DNA of 22,137 bases from assembly GCA_011763485.2 (NCBI GenBank), contig JAANSK020260384.1:1-22137 (forward strand), read 5' to 3'. Below, in pieces: positions 7,664-17,700 of the stretch. Position 1 is the first letter of the stretch. Each line of letters starts with the position of its first letter. This DNA is from Isoetes engelmannii. Lineage: Eukaryota; Streptophyta; Lycopodiopsida; Isoetales; Isoetaceae. Below the pieces are notes generated by a model. That model was not told where the DNA came from and did no database searches. It saw nothing but the letters and a program-made list of their open reading frames with translations. The translations under genes were made by a program, and so were the position numbers.

Positions 7664-7850
7664 ATCGCAGTGGCAGCCTAGTGGTCAAGCCACTGGGTTT
7701 GGGCAGCCCCCACCTCGGGTCAAAACCCATTGACTACCATTGGGTGATGCAAGGAAAGAAGAGTCGGGAAGACAGAGAAAACTAGTGGTAGGGTAGGCTT
7801 GGGGAAAAAGTTGGGTGGAATTGTAGGGGTGTTGATGCTCCATTGAAAAA
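7664..7850 (+). mobile_element. tRNA-derived SINE, Au-like
   Basis: An A-box-like TGGCAGCCTAGTGG (7671-7684) and a B-box-like GGGTCAAAACCC (7717-7728) are about 33 bp apart, as in a pol III promoter. The phrase GCCTAGTGGTCAA..A(C/G)TGGGTT and a downstream GGGTGAT near 7741 match what I recall of the plant Au SINE head. The 3' end is not certain; a candidate is near 7850. Target-site duplications are not clear. Confidence 0.55.
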
Positions 7851-7867
7851 AGAGATTACACTGGGGC

Positions 7868-8115
7868 TAGTTAGGCATTAAAGTTTCAGATGAAATAGAT
7901 GATGGAGGAAAGTTACATTTTTGAAACCTACATCCGAGGTGGTGTACCGTGCTTTGGAAAAATGCCTTGTTAGGCATTACAATTCAGATAAAATAGATGG
8001 AGTAAATTTAAATTTTGGAGAATCTGTATCAAAGGTGATTTCACCACGCTTGCAGAAACTGTTTGGAGAATCTATAAGGTGTTCTCACCATGCTTCAGAA
8101 GAATGTTTAGTCTAG
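7868..8115 (+). repeat. Diverged internal repeats with a short open frame
   Basis: GTTAGGCATTA.A.TTCAGAT.AAATAGATG occurs near 7869 and again near 7970; GGAGAATCT followed by GGTG.T.TCACCA.GCTT occurs near 8018 and 8064. A 64-codon open frame (7921-8115) runs across the second copies. The frame is probably a by-product of the repeats; I recognise no protein. Confidence 0.45.
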
Positions 8116-8243
8116 TAGCAAGCATGATAAGGTATATAAGGATAAGCTTTGTTTGCTAGATCTGGCGGTTCAAATGCAATAAAAAAGCAATTGCAATTAA
8201 GCAAGTGACATGCATAATAGCAAAAAACGGCCATTTTTACAAA

Positions 8244-8377
8244 GTTTAACATATCAAGAAGGTGACAACTTATGTGGCAAGGGCATCTCAAGTGAAAAAA
8301 AAAGTAAGGGGTTTAACATATCAAGAAGGTGACAACTTATGTGGCAAGGGCATCTCAAGTGAAAAAAAAAGTAAGGG
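8244..8377 (+). repeat. Perfect 67-bp tandem duplication
   Basis: 8244-8310 and 8311-8377 are identical, including a run of nine A in each. The absence of any difference points to a recent event or to an assembly artefact. Confidence 0.95.
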
Positions 8378-8730
8378 ATTCCTTTGAGGGAATTTTGTGA
8401 ACTCCATTGAAAAGAAGGATAGCATTTTTATAAATATTAAAAATCAAATGGTCTATAAGATGTGCACACACAATTAAAGCTCTTACATTTTCTATGGCAA
8501 TCCAAGAATGCATTGTGAACCTACAAAAATGAACCGTAAACCTAAAATATTTTAAACTCCCAATGGTGGACCTATATTCTTAAAAACCCATCAAATGGAA
8601 TTCAAGAGTTTGTCTATTGATACCTTACAATGCTAAGAGTAGTTTGTGCACCTTTCACTAAGAAGTATGGTCATCATATATAAAATAGGTAACACAACAC
8701 ATAGGGAGGGACAAATTGTAGGTTAAATAT

Positions 8731-8804
8731 GGATAAACAACTTTGGAACTTAGTTACTTATTGTAGGAAAATAAGGATAAACGACTTTGGAACTTAGTTA
8801 CTTA
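8731..8804 (+). repeat. 30-bp direct repeat, period 44
   Basis: GGATAAAC.ACTTTGGAACTTAGTTACTTA occurs at 8731-8760 and 8775-8804 with one difference. Confidence 0.9.
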
Positions 8805-9349
8805 CATTCAATTGCAAAGTTGCCTAAGTTTGCAAGGACCTTATTGTGGTGATAGTCATTTTTTTGCAGGAGGATGAAGTTTCCTACATTACAGACCTAT
8901 ATACCATCATAACATTTGTTGGACAGTTCAATTTCTGGCTTCTCACTTTCATTGCATGTACTACTCTGCCTACAATGCTATGCCTTTAATGAAACAAGAA
9001 TCTTCTCGGTTATTCATTCAACAAATGCCTTTGACTATAAATATGAGAGACTGCATCAATATTTATGAACAGTTACCTTAACATACCTCAACATGTGCAC
9101 TTTAAGATATGCTGCTTGGCCCATGTATGCCAATAATAAACACAGGAAGTCTAGCACAGTGAAGGCAAGCTGCAAAGCATGAAGCGATAATGAGATGCAT
9201 ATATGAAGATAGTTCTTATGGAAGCATTATTGTCATATATCTGTATTGAAAATGCACTGAAATGCATCTGCAAACATGGCTTCTACGTCTGGTAAATGAT
9301 TGACCTGCATCAGAATCTTGATAAATGTAAGCAAATCAACAACTAATGA
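8805..9349. other. AT-rich intergenic DNA
   Basis: I see no gene here. A possible plus-strand acceptor (TTTTTTGCAG, ending near 8870) is followed by a ~40-codon open run beginning EDEVSYITDLYT, which I do not recognise and do not call. Confidence 0.4.
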
Positions 9350-10115
9350 CCTACGTGTTTTTGAAAGAACAAACCTTCAAGCGAGTTCCACCCATTTTTA
9401 GCATTTTGCTAATATGCATAGACAGGAGAAAAGGCCTGTGTTTCACGTATGGCAAGGCCAGGCTCCTCATGAAGCCATTCAAACTTGCTGGCCCCTTCTC
9501 TTCCATCAGAATAATTTTCAGTTTTACAAATAACATTCCCTTCAATAACATCACCACTAATCTGCACATTGCTAACATGTGGGAGTGCTGAATGAATTCA
9601 CGAAACAAAATACCATCAAGATTGTGCAAAGAGGCATGTTTAGCCATCATTGGCGTGCTTGACATTTTATAGAATTTAAATATAAAGTAAACATATTTGT
9701 TCTGTCCATACCTGATTGGATTATGTTGTGATAGTGTATTGTGATTCTCCTCTCACGACTTCCTCTATAACAGGTTCTCCTCTCACGACTTCCTCTATAA
9801 CAGGTTTATACATGAAACATAGCTTTGTACGACATCCTCAATGGTAAGCCAAATACTCATAATCATCTGCTCCAATGATCGCCACCAGAGTGCCATTTTC
9901 TGCATGTCTCAGCTAGCTGCAAGGGCATGCAGGTGGTATGTTGCTACAGATTGAACATTTGCATTGATTGAATCTAATATTGAACTTTACAGTGAATTAC
10001 CTACCAGCACCTAGGGTGCCATCACAACAAGCAATCTCAGCAGAACCACCTATTAAGTTTCCCTCTTTTAGCTCGCCTTTGACATTAACTTTGAGGACTC
10101 TTGAGCTGCCTGTGC
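9350..10115 (-). pseudogene. AIR9: AIR9-like microtubule-associated protein, decayed exon fragments
   Basis: Three minus-strand pieces follow the order of the first A9 repeats of plant AIR9, a large LRR and A9-repeat protein of cortical microtubules and the division site. Exon 10005-10115 has good splice signals (TTTGTGCAG acceptor, CTG|GTAGGT donor) and encodes VLKVNVKGELKEGNLIGG, then AEIACCDGTLGA. The next (from 9899, acceptor CATGCAG) encodes NGTLVAIIGADDYEY in matching phase, then shifts frame before IEDVVQSYV. The third (from 9587) encodes PHVSNVQISGDVIEGN, then GREGASKFEWLHEE, then fades and hits a stop. Part of the first A9 repeat (the SWLRRKW region) is missing. The N-terminal and LRR parts are absent. 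The identification rests on recall of AIR9, without an alignment. Confidence 0.65.
9745..9804 (+). repeat. Perfect 30-bp tandem duplication inside the AIR9 relic
   Basis: 9745-9774 and 9775-9804 are identical and adjacent. They lie just 3' of the second AIR9-like exon piece, so this duplication may have arisen after the relic stopped being selected. Confidence 0.95.
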
Positions 10116-10836
10116 CTGCACAAAAGATACAGATTTAGTAATAGAATGAGGATACCACAAGGAATGTTCTTGTTACCTGGAGAGACTAGAAAAAATGCAA
10201 TAAAAAAGGAGGGTATTTCTTTTCACCCACTGATGGAGTGCATTAATCAAATTCACTCCCTTGAAGCCCATTTCTGATACGATTTCGCTAGTTTATGGCC
10301 CGTGCCATGATGTAGCAGTTTGCTGCTCTTAACAAAAAGAGCTACATAAACACCACGCATGATCAATACGTGTGATGATAATCATCTCTATGTCTAAACT
10401 TAAGTGCTCATGTGCTATGAGGAAGGTAGAAAAATCATCATCCTCCCCAGCACAACCTATTGCAAGAGCATGGCATAGTAGCAGGAGGCAAAGCCATCAG
10501 CTGAGACATTAAACAAAAAGTGTCATGCATTAAAGATGTTCATTTAAGTTAAAACTGCTAAAGCATGCTCTTATAATAAGGATTCTTGATCGACATCATA
10601 CTCATAAATTGCATTTGCCATCAAATTGAAAGTCCTTTCTGCAAATTTGACCACTTTGATCTTGCTTTGGCTCACTGTCACACTCTTCAAGGCCCTAAAA
10701 CTTTAATTTGCAGAAAGCCAATCCTGAGCTGATGCCCAGAACCGCCTTAAGGCCCTTTGTTCACTTATAGAGTAAGCAGATGACTTGATATTGTTCTGAA
10801 AGTGCATCTGTATAACTAAAAGGAAACATTGAATAC
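10116..10836. other. Intergenic or intronic DNA between two gene relics
   Basis: No frame is convincing here. Some minus-strand stretches between 10560 and 10720 look coding-like (for example SQSKIKVVKFAERTFNLMA) but match no family I know. They could be further decayed exons of either neighbour. Confidence 0.3.
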
Positions 10837-10965
10837 CTTGCATGCTGGTGCAAATAACTGTGCTTTGAAAACAGGGGACCTAGCAGCCAGAATAAGCGCT
10901 TGTTTGTATTTTCTCCACTCTCAAGAAGGGCACCAAGTCCTTTCCTAATTCTGGTTCTGGTGTTG
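10837..10965 (-). pseudogene. MATH-BTB (BPM-type) protein, BTB-domain exon fragment
   Basis: The minus strand encodes LGALLESGENT in one frame and LILAARSPVFKAQLF in the next. These are two adjacent hallmark blocks of the plant MATH-BTB family (L..LLESGEGADVTF... and AHKLVLAARSPVFKAQLFGP). The ~15 residues normally between them are missing and the frame changes there, so the copy is broken. A donor (GCAAG|GTATTC) follows at 10836. The family members are substrate adaptors of CUL3 ubiquitin ligases. No MATH domain is seen upstream and no C-terminal part is recognised downstream. Confidence 0.7.
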
Positions 10966-10969
10966 GTTG

Positions 10970-11225
10970 GTTGGTTCAGGGTGATGCTACACAGCCATTC
11001 TGTCCAAACTTCCTATTAAAGTTTATAGCCACAATGGTTCAAGGCGATGCTATTCAGCCATTCCTATACATCCAACCATTGCGATTGATGCAGGACATAG
11101 TAGTTTTAAGTTCATATTTGACAAATCAGCTTTCATTATGTATAACAATGAAGTCCTGATTGCAATATTGATTGCAATATTGATGCAGGACGTAGCTCAA
11201 GTTAATCTTTGACAAAATGAGCTGT
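10970..11225 (+). repeat. Nested imperfect direct repeats
   Basis: GGTTCA.GG.GATGCTA..CAGCCATTC occurs near 10974 and 11036; GATGCAGGAC.TAG and TTTGACAAA occur together near 11088 and 11182; GATTGCAATATT is directly doubled at 11159-11182. No protein is recognised, and 11226-11561 also holds no gene apart from the 3' flank of the PPR gene. Confidence 0.55.
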
Positions 11226-11528
11226 CCATTCCAACTGCACACGCAACTGCAACAGATCATGCTTTGAATGATCTTATTCTGGCTTTAGTAATGTTTTGAT
11301 CCTTGCAGAACATTACGACAGTATAAATCATAATCTAGAGATGACAAAGCATGGGTACCAGAAAATCAATCATCTACAACAATGTAAAACTGAGTATGGG
11401 AATATCTCTAGAAACACAGCACATGTACGTTATTTAAAATCGTCCGTATTTACCATTGTTTGATAACATATCTTTGCTAAAGGGATTATTGCAAATGCCA
11501 CAGCATTTAATGAGCTACGATAATTTCT

Positions 11529-11564
11529 CATGCCTCTCCATTTTACCCATGCCTCTCCATTTTA
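11529..11564. repeat. 17-bp repeat, period 19, over the PPR stop codon
   Basis: CATGCCTCTCCATTTTA is present at 11529-11545 and 11548-11564. The second copy contains the stop codon of the PPR gene (plus-strand TTA at 11562-11564). Confidence 0.9.
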
Positions 11565-14406
11565 ATCCCAGCTTCCATCTGCAGCATATATGTTTGATAG
11601 TTCTATGTATACTGATGATTTGTGAGGGACCATATCAAAGACATGCTCTGCTGCCTTGTTTCCTAGGAATGTATCACCGTGAATTCTGCATGCACCAAGC
11701 AGTGACATCCAAGCAGCATCATAAGCGAATGGCATGGTACATGCAAGATCCTCTGCCTCATCCAGCCACCCTCTACGCCCAAAAAGATCAACCAAACTTC
11801 CATAATTCTCTACATATGGAGTACCAGAATTATCTCCACTGATTGAAACAAAATAATGACAACCATCATCAACTAGTCCAGCATGGCTGCATGACGAAAT
11901 GATGGCTATGAAGGTGATCCTGTCTGGATGGCTGCCTTCGTCCAGCATTTCTTTGAAAAGAATAAGAGACTTTTCTGCAGAACCATTCTGAGAAGATGCA
12001 GATATTATAGTATTCCATGATATTATATCTTTTTGTTGCATTTTACCAAAGGCTTCATATGCATCCTCCAGTCTACCACAGTCGTTATAAGTATCAATTA
12101 TGCTGTTCCCCACGGAAACATCAAAGTCAGTTGTATTATGGAGTATATAAGCATGAATCCATTTGCTTTGTACAAATGCACCTATGTTAGAGCAAGCAGT
12201 AAAGATAGATATGTAAGTGACTTTACTTGGCTTTGTGGATGTTAGTAGCATGTCCTGAAACAGCTCAATGGCCTGTTTGGCATAGCCATGCATTCCATAA
12301 GCTCCAATAATACAGTTCCAAGATATCACGTCCTTTTGTTGCATATTCTCAAATAATAAGCTAGCAACTTCAAGATCTCCACAATTTCCATACATGTTCA
12401 TTAGCGCAGTGTCCAAAATCACTCCTGGCTGGTAACCAGCACTGACTGCATGTGCATGAATTAATCTACCTAGTGCTAAATCTGTTGCATCAAAACATGA
12501 ATTCAAAGTTGTTGTAAAAGTAAATACGTTTCCTTTTAAATTGTGCTGATGCATTTCTTGAAAAAGCTGAAAAACTTGATTGCTATGCCCATTCTGAGAA
12601 AATGCAGCAATTAACGAGGTCCATGTTATTACATTTCTTTGTTGCAGTCTGTTGAATGTGTTGCATGCACTTTCTAAGTTTTCACACTTAGCGTACATGC
12701 TAATTAGTGCAGTTCCCACAACAACATCTAACTCAAATCCATGCGTAATAGTCTGGGCATGCAGAACTTTTCCTTCAGCTATAAAAGCAGGGCTGCAACA
12801 GGTATTTAGAATGTTAATGAAAGTGATCTCGTTTGGCATTACTTTTTCATGCTGCATTTGTCTCAAAAATGACATAGCAGTTTTCCCTACATATGGCATT
12901 ATGATGGAGTTCCATGAGACTACATTGTGTTCGTGCATGGTGTTAAATAATTTAGAAGCATATTCTAGACTTCCATGTTTACCATACAGGTGAAGAAGAG
13001 CATTGCTTGTAACAATCTTAGTTTCCAAGTCAGTGCCAATTATGCTTGCATGTACCAGTTTGCCTTTATTCAGGGTTGTGCATGCATCAATAATACTGAG
13101 GAATGTCAGCACCTCTGGGTCTAGGCCATTTCGCCTCATTCTGAAAAAGATATTAAGGGCTTCCTTTCCATCCCCGTTCTGGATGTTTATTGAAAGCATC
13201 GTATTCCAGGTGACCATGTTTTTATGCTGAAGTTTCTGGAACATCCTTTCTGCATCTTCCAGACTATCACACCTCCCATACATGTTGATAAGAGCTGTGC
13301 CTACGTGCACATCTGCTTCCAATTCATTGCAGATAATATAAGCATGAAATAGCTTACCGTTCATAAGGGCACTAGGGCAGGTACATGCATTCAGAACTGT
13401 AATAAATGAAACTCTGCTTGGCCTTATCCCATGTTGGATTATTTTCCAAAATAACTGCATTGCCTCACTTTCATGCTCATGTTCAGCCAATACTGCAACC
13501 ATGGCGTTCCATGCTACTACATCTTTCTGTGGCAATTTTTCAAATGTCGCATATGCATAACCAAGATTATCACACACTGCATACATGTTAATGACAGCAG
13601 TGATTACAACAACATCCACCTTGAAGGCACTATCTAGTATGCTGGCATGGATAAACTTTCCTTCTGCTAAGCTCGCAAGATTAGAACAAACATTTAGAAG
13701 AGTGATCAGTGTACCTCTATTAATTAATATATTGTCCAGTCCCATCTGTTGCATAATTCTGATAGCGTCCCTCAGAAAAGCATTCTGGGCATATGCTGCT
13801 ACCATTCTGTTCCATGAAATTGTACTTGGGCATGCCATTCTATCAAAAACCTCCTGAGCATCTAACACACTCCCACATTTATGGTACATCTGCACAAGGC
13901 GATCACCTAGAGAATTAGAAATCTCTGATTCAGCTTCTATAATGTACTTATTGATATAGGCATGAACTCGCCTTCCTTCTAACAGACCCTTGGCCCTAGC
14001 ATCCCCACATAACCGCAAGAGTGCAGCATAAGTGGAAGGTTCTGCTGCCTGATCTTGCTGTTCTAAGAAATTCACAGCCTCCTTTAGTTTCCCTTCGGTG
14101 CATAATCTACTCAGGTCCATTAGCAACCCTTGATCTGATCCTCTTCCTAAATGATCAATTGCCCACAGTTTGAACTATGAGCCTTGAAAGTTTCAATTGA
14201 GAAAGTAATATAAACAGAATTCAAAGGGTAGGAGCATAAGAACGAAGGAGCAACGTACCGGTTGATGGTGCATTTTCAATTGCTGCCGTTTGAAGGGAGG
14301 ACGTAGTGACTAAGGTCATTAACCTTCGTTTCCTGCTACATGGGTATTCATTTCCGATCATATTTGACTGGGATGCAATCGGAGAGAGAAAATGAATACC
14401 AGCCAT
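11562..14406 (-). CDS. PLS-class pentatricopeptide repeat protein ending in an E1 motif (two exons)
   Basis: Exon 1 is 14259-14406 and exon 2 is 11562-14146. The 112-nt intron has AACCG|GTACGT and CATTTAG|GAAG borders, and the frame is kept, giving 910 residues. The first in-frame ATG is at 14406; the leader (MAGIHFLSPIASQS, then CSRKRRL, then a Ser/Thr-rich stretch) looks like a plastid or mitochondrial targeting peptide. About seven PLS cycles follow, each marked by a V(V/I)(S/A/T)WN-type segment between residues ~160 and ~760. One cycle (VSWNSIIMPYVGKTA) is short by several residues. The protein ends in an E1-like motif, AAWMSLLGACRIHG to LSNIYAADGSWD, with no E2 or DYW domain. Such proteins bind single organelle RNAs, often for C-to-U editing with a DYW partner. 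The RNA target is not knowable here. Confidence 0.88.
14147..14258 (-). other. Intron of the PPR gene (112 nt)
   Basis: The donor GTACGT begins at 14258 and the acceptor ends at 14147. Without this splice the PPR frame would have no upstream leader: the first ATG in exon 2 alone starts directly at the repeat region (MDLSRLC), with no targeting peptide. Confidence 0.7.
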
Positions 14407-14456
14407 ATCCAAATGGTTTCCTTGGAAATGCGTTCTATCTTCAAATTTTTCTAGCT

Positions 14457-14471
14457 TCAACGACGGCTCAT
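14457..14471 (-). promoter_or_regulatory. Small upstream ORF in the PPR leader
   Basis: ATG followed by three codons and TGA (MSRR) ends about 50 bases before the main ATG. If the transcript starts upstream of it, it could lower translation; the transcription start is not known. Confidence 0.3.
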
Positions 14472-14483
14472 TCTCCGTTTAAG

Positions 14484-14587
14484 GAATGGACGGTGTTGAT
14501 CCCCCATTAGTTCCTCGATTAATTTTATGGACAGTCCAGATTCCCCCATTAAGTTTTCGGTTTTTTTTTTGGGGGGGGGGGGGGGGG
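14484..14587. repeat. Imperfect 41-bp repeat followed by T10-G17
   Basis: ATGGAC.GT and GAT.CCCCCATTA.(G/GT)TT recur with a period of about 41 bp (near 14487 and 14528). A run of ten T (14561-14570) is then joined directly to seventeen G (14571-14587). It lies in the region where the PPR promoter or leader should be. Confidence 0.75.
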
Positions 14588-14626
14588 ATATATTTTTAAA
14601 AAGGGCGGGTATTACATTAGATTTTG

Positions 14627-14662
14627 TATGGTCTTGGCATGTATTAGTATGCCAAAACCATA
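14627..14662 (-). repeat. Short hairpin upstream of the PPR gene
   Basis: Fourteen-base arms 14627-14640 and 14649-14662 flank an 8-base loop. In a minus-strand RNA the single mismatch becomes a G-U pair, so the stem would be fully paired. Confidence 0.6.
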
Positions 14663-15966
14663 TTATGCTGATGTCAGGAATATGGATTTGGGTTCTCTAA
14701 GGTCTTTGTTAACATCGATGCTACATCAATGTTATACAAAGGCAACCATAACATGTCTACACAAAGGCCATAGGTACGACCGGGGTAGGGGAAGCAACAC
14801 GCTACAGAACAACGGAAGATTCACACGGCTGCTCCCACGACACAGGCACATGCACGATTTTGCACACGATCCGGAACACGGGCACGATCACAATTTGCAT
14901 GTACTGAAAAGTTTATCTCATGTTGCCTAACAAAACGTTATCTCATGATGCAAAAATTCTGTAAGGAAGAAATTATGTTTGGTTTAATCAGTTTAAATAT
15001 TGTAAATGATATGCATGGAAGCAACGCATTGGAGAAAGGTATGCCTTTCATTCTGTACTCAATTGTAAATCTCCAAATGCTCATCATTTGGATGTAACAT
15101 CAAAGTTTTTCCCTCAGATTTGGTGTCAATGTCTTTTCAATATGCAGTTTGTGCAACGCTCCTTACAGAATAAAGGAAGTTGATCTTTGTTGGTTCCTTA
15201 ACTTCATTAAATCCTACATTCTACTCTTTTGCCACATTTTCCCTTTTCCATCTATGTCCAGATGGAGAGGAGGTTGAAGACGCATTAGAAGTTTGCCACA
15301 ATGTAGGGCATTTTTAGCATTCATGTCAGCAATTGAATTGATTGCTTTACTTAATCACTTTTCTTTGTTGTGGATGTTTTGGTTAAGAACATACAATAGT
15401 GGTATTCTTCAATCATAGAGCATATTTCCTACTTTACTCAAGGCTCCATATTCGTAATTTGTGAGTCACATGCAAAATATTCAAGGGCGCAATATGTTTT
15501 TGTACAGTTTTTGTACAGGGTAAAAAGTGAATTGTATGCTTTTACTATTGTTGAAAAATGCACCCCCGTTTATCCAAGGCAACTTAGTTTGTATATGTAG
15601 AAGAATTGTAATGCCCTAATCACGAGTACTTCTTTCCAAATACATCCCCCTTTCAATTGAGTAGCTATATGTGTTTGGAATAAAAGTGTCATTGGTTTTG
15701 TTCCCTTCGATCGAGCAGATTGACCATTCTCAGAGAACATGGAACCTTAGAACATAACAAAGGTGTAACTACTTGGTGCTGATTTATATCTATGCATTAT
15801 GGGTGTAGTATTAATGAAAAGACATGATGTACCACATCTTTGAAGTCAACATCTTTTCTGGAATGCGCACTTCAGCTTGATTTTGTAGTTTAGGTAAATG
15901 TAATTTTCAAAGGTGAAATTTCATGAACATCAATAGCTTATAAATTGGAAATATACTATTACTTAG
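14663..15966. other. AT-rich intergenic DNA
   Basis: There is no recognisable gene. The stretch from about 14770 to 14900 is richer in GC and has CACG/ACACG-type repeats; it may be upstream promoter DNA of the PPR gene. The rest is AT-rich and unremarkable. Confidence 0.4.
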
Positions 15967-16814
15967 GATCGATTCCCGCTGGTGGTTAAGTTAGGTTAAA
16001 TATGACAAATAACAGAAAGTTACTTTCACACTAGCACTTAAGTTACCATCAATTAAGTTAGAATTCGGTTAAAGTGTAACTATGGTTAACTTAACAAGTT
16101 CACTTTTATATTGATAATATTTAAGTTAATTTTAGTTAAAACTTTAACTGGACCCCTTACTTTATACTAGAAATTAAGTGACCTAAGAGAGGTACACAAC
16201 TCAGTTAAAGATTAACTTAACCTAACTGTTAAGTGAGAAAGGGGTAACAATATAGTTAGGTTATTATTGTATATATGAAAATGCATATTCCTTGTTGCAT
16301 CTTGCAACATCTAGGAATGTGCACTTTCATAACATTTTATGTATTGTTATATTTGTTGTATAATTTTTTTAATAATTGCTCAGGTTTTTCATGATGGAAG
16401 GATCCCTCTCTTTTAGCAAATCAGTAGCAAAGTCTAGCACTACATTTGTGTTAACTTAAGTGCATACTATTTTTAATTAATGTGCATTGTTGCTAGTTGG
16501 CATTTTGTTTTTCCCAACAAAACTACCTTTAACTTAAACATAAATTCTTAACTGGCAATGGCAATGCGAATCGAGCATAGTTAATGCTTACCTAACTTAC
16601 CCCTTTAACTGCTAGTGTGAATCATCAAGTCAAGCTTTAATTCATTTTTTTTAATTTTAACTTAATGGGCATGATGGGAATGCAAATTATAATGCTTTGT
16701 TACGTTAATCGTAATTTAACCACCTCAATGGAAAACTAGAATCTTTTTTTAGTTAAGTTAAGAGATAACCAAGTAGTTAGGCTAACTTAACTTAATGGCG
16801 AGTGGGAAATGACC
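15967..16814. mobile_element. MITE-like element rich in TTAAC/GTTAA motifs
   Basis: The left end (GATCGATTCCCGCT..., into TTAAGTTA) and the inverted right end (GGTCATTTCCCACT..., into TTAAGTTA) agree at about 19 of 27 positions. CTTAG lies immediately outside both ends (15962-15966 and 16815-16819) as a candidate 5-bp target-site duplication. Inside, a perfect 12-bp inverted pair TTCACACTAGCA (16025-16036, inverse at 16610-16621) and some two dozen TTAAC or GTTAA motifs on both strands give it a foldback character. No open frame codes for a transposase. The superfamily is uncertain. Confidence 0.5.
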
Positions 16815-17700
16815 CTTAGTCTCTCTGTCTTTCAAGAGTTTATCAAGGAAATATACTATAGCTAGTCTCTCAATCTTTCAACAGTCTATTCAATATGCAA
16901 CCAAGCTATACATATATATTTCAAGAGTTTTAATATGAAACTCCTAGATACAGCTTTATGACTATGAATGCCTTTATTAAAATTGAACTTATGCTCGCAA
17001 CACCGGGCACTCGCTTAATAACCTACATAAGAGCTAGTTTACATGTTGAACAAATTGCAATAGAGCTCATTACAGCTTAAAAACCTACATAAGAACCACT
17101 ATTTAATATAGATTAATACACCTAGCATGGATTCTTGCTATATGTATTGTAAGTTTATCTACAACTTCACCATTGGCTACAATATGCACCCATTACTGGT
17201 ATTCTTTAAAGTGTTGTAACTTTTCTCGTCTTGAATATAAATTTTATGTTCCTTAAAATTTGAAAGAAAAAGGAAAACTAGTCAAAAGCGCGTTTGATTA
17301 CTTTGCATAGCAAAGAATGTGGTGTTTTATAATATAACTCCACCATTGTAAGCTGCAAATCAGATCTTAAAGTTTTTGTATATCATATATCCATATGGCT
17401 TATATATATTGCTCCATATTAGACGATTGTATAGGTTGTGGCACAACAATGGATAGATCCCTTACTTCTTACCTGATCAAATCAGAGGAGACATTATATT
17501 TAAGTCCTTCATCCTTGTAAGAGATGTACAAACTCAACCAGCATATACTATGAAGATTATAACTAATAATAATAGAAAAGATACAGACAAAACTAACCAA
17601 AAGCTCATAACAGCACTTACATGTACATCTTATAAATATCACGTACAATATAACGCACCAGCATAACACATCAGCATGGTGGCTATCACATGCAACTTAC
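16815..17700. other. AT-rich intergenic DNA with a short direct repeat
   Basis: AGTCTCTC..TCTTTCAA.AGT occurs near 16819 and 16864. No gene is recognised. A minus-strand piece near 17470-17510 has plausible splice borders on both sides but too few codons to identify. Confidence 0.35.

Noticed and set aside
11456-13857. Plus-strand open frames of 61-128 codons opposite the PPR gene.
   Set aside because: They are antisense shadows of the minus-strand PPR exon; their amino-acid patterns mirror the repeat and have no domain of their own.
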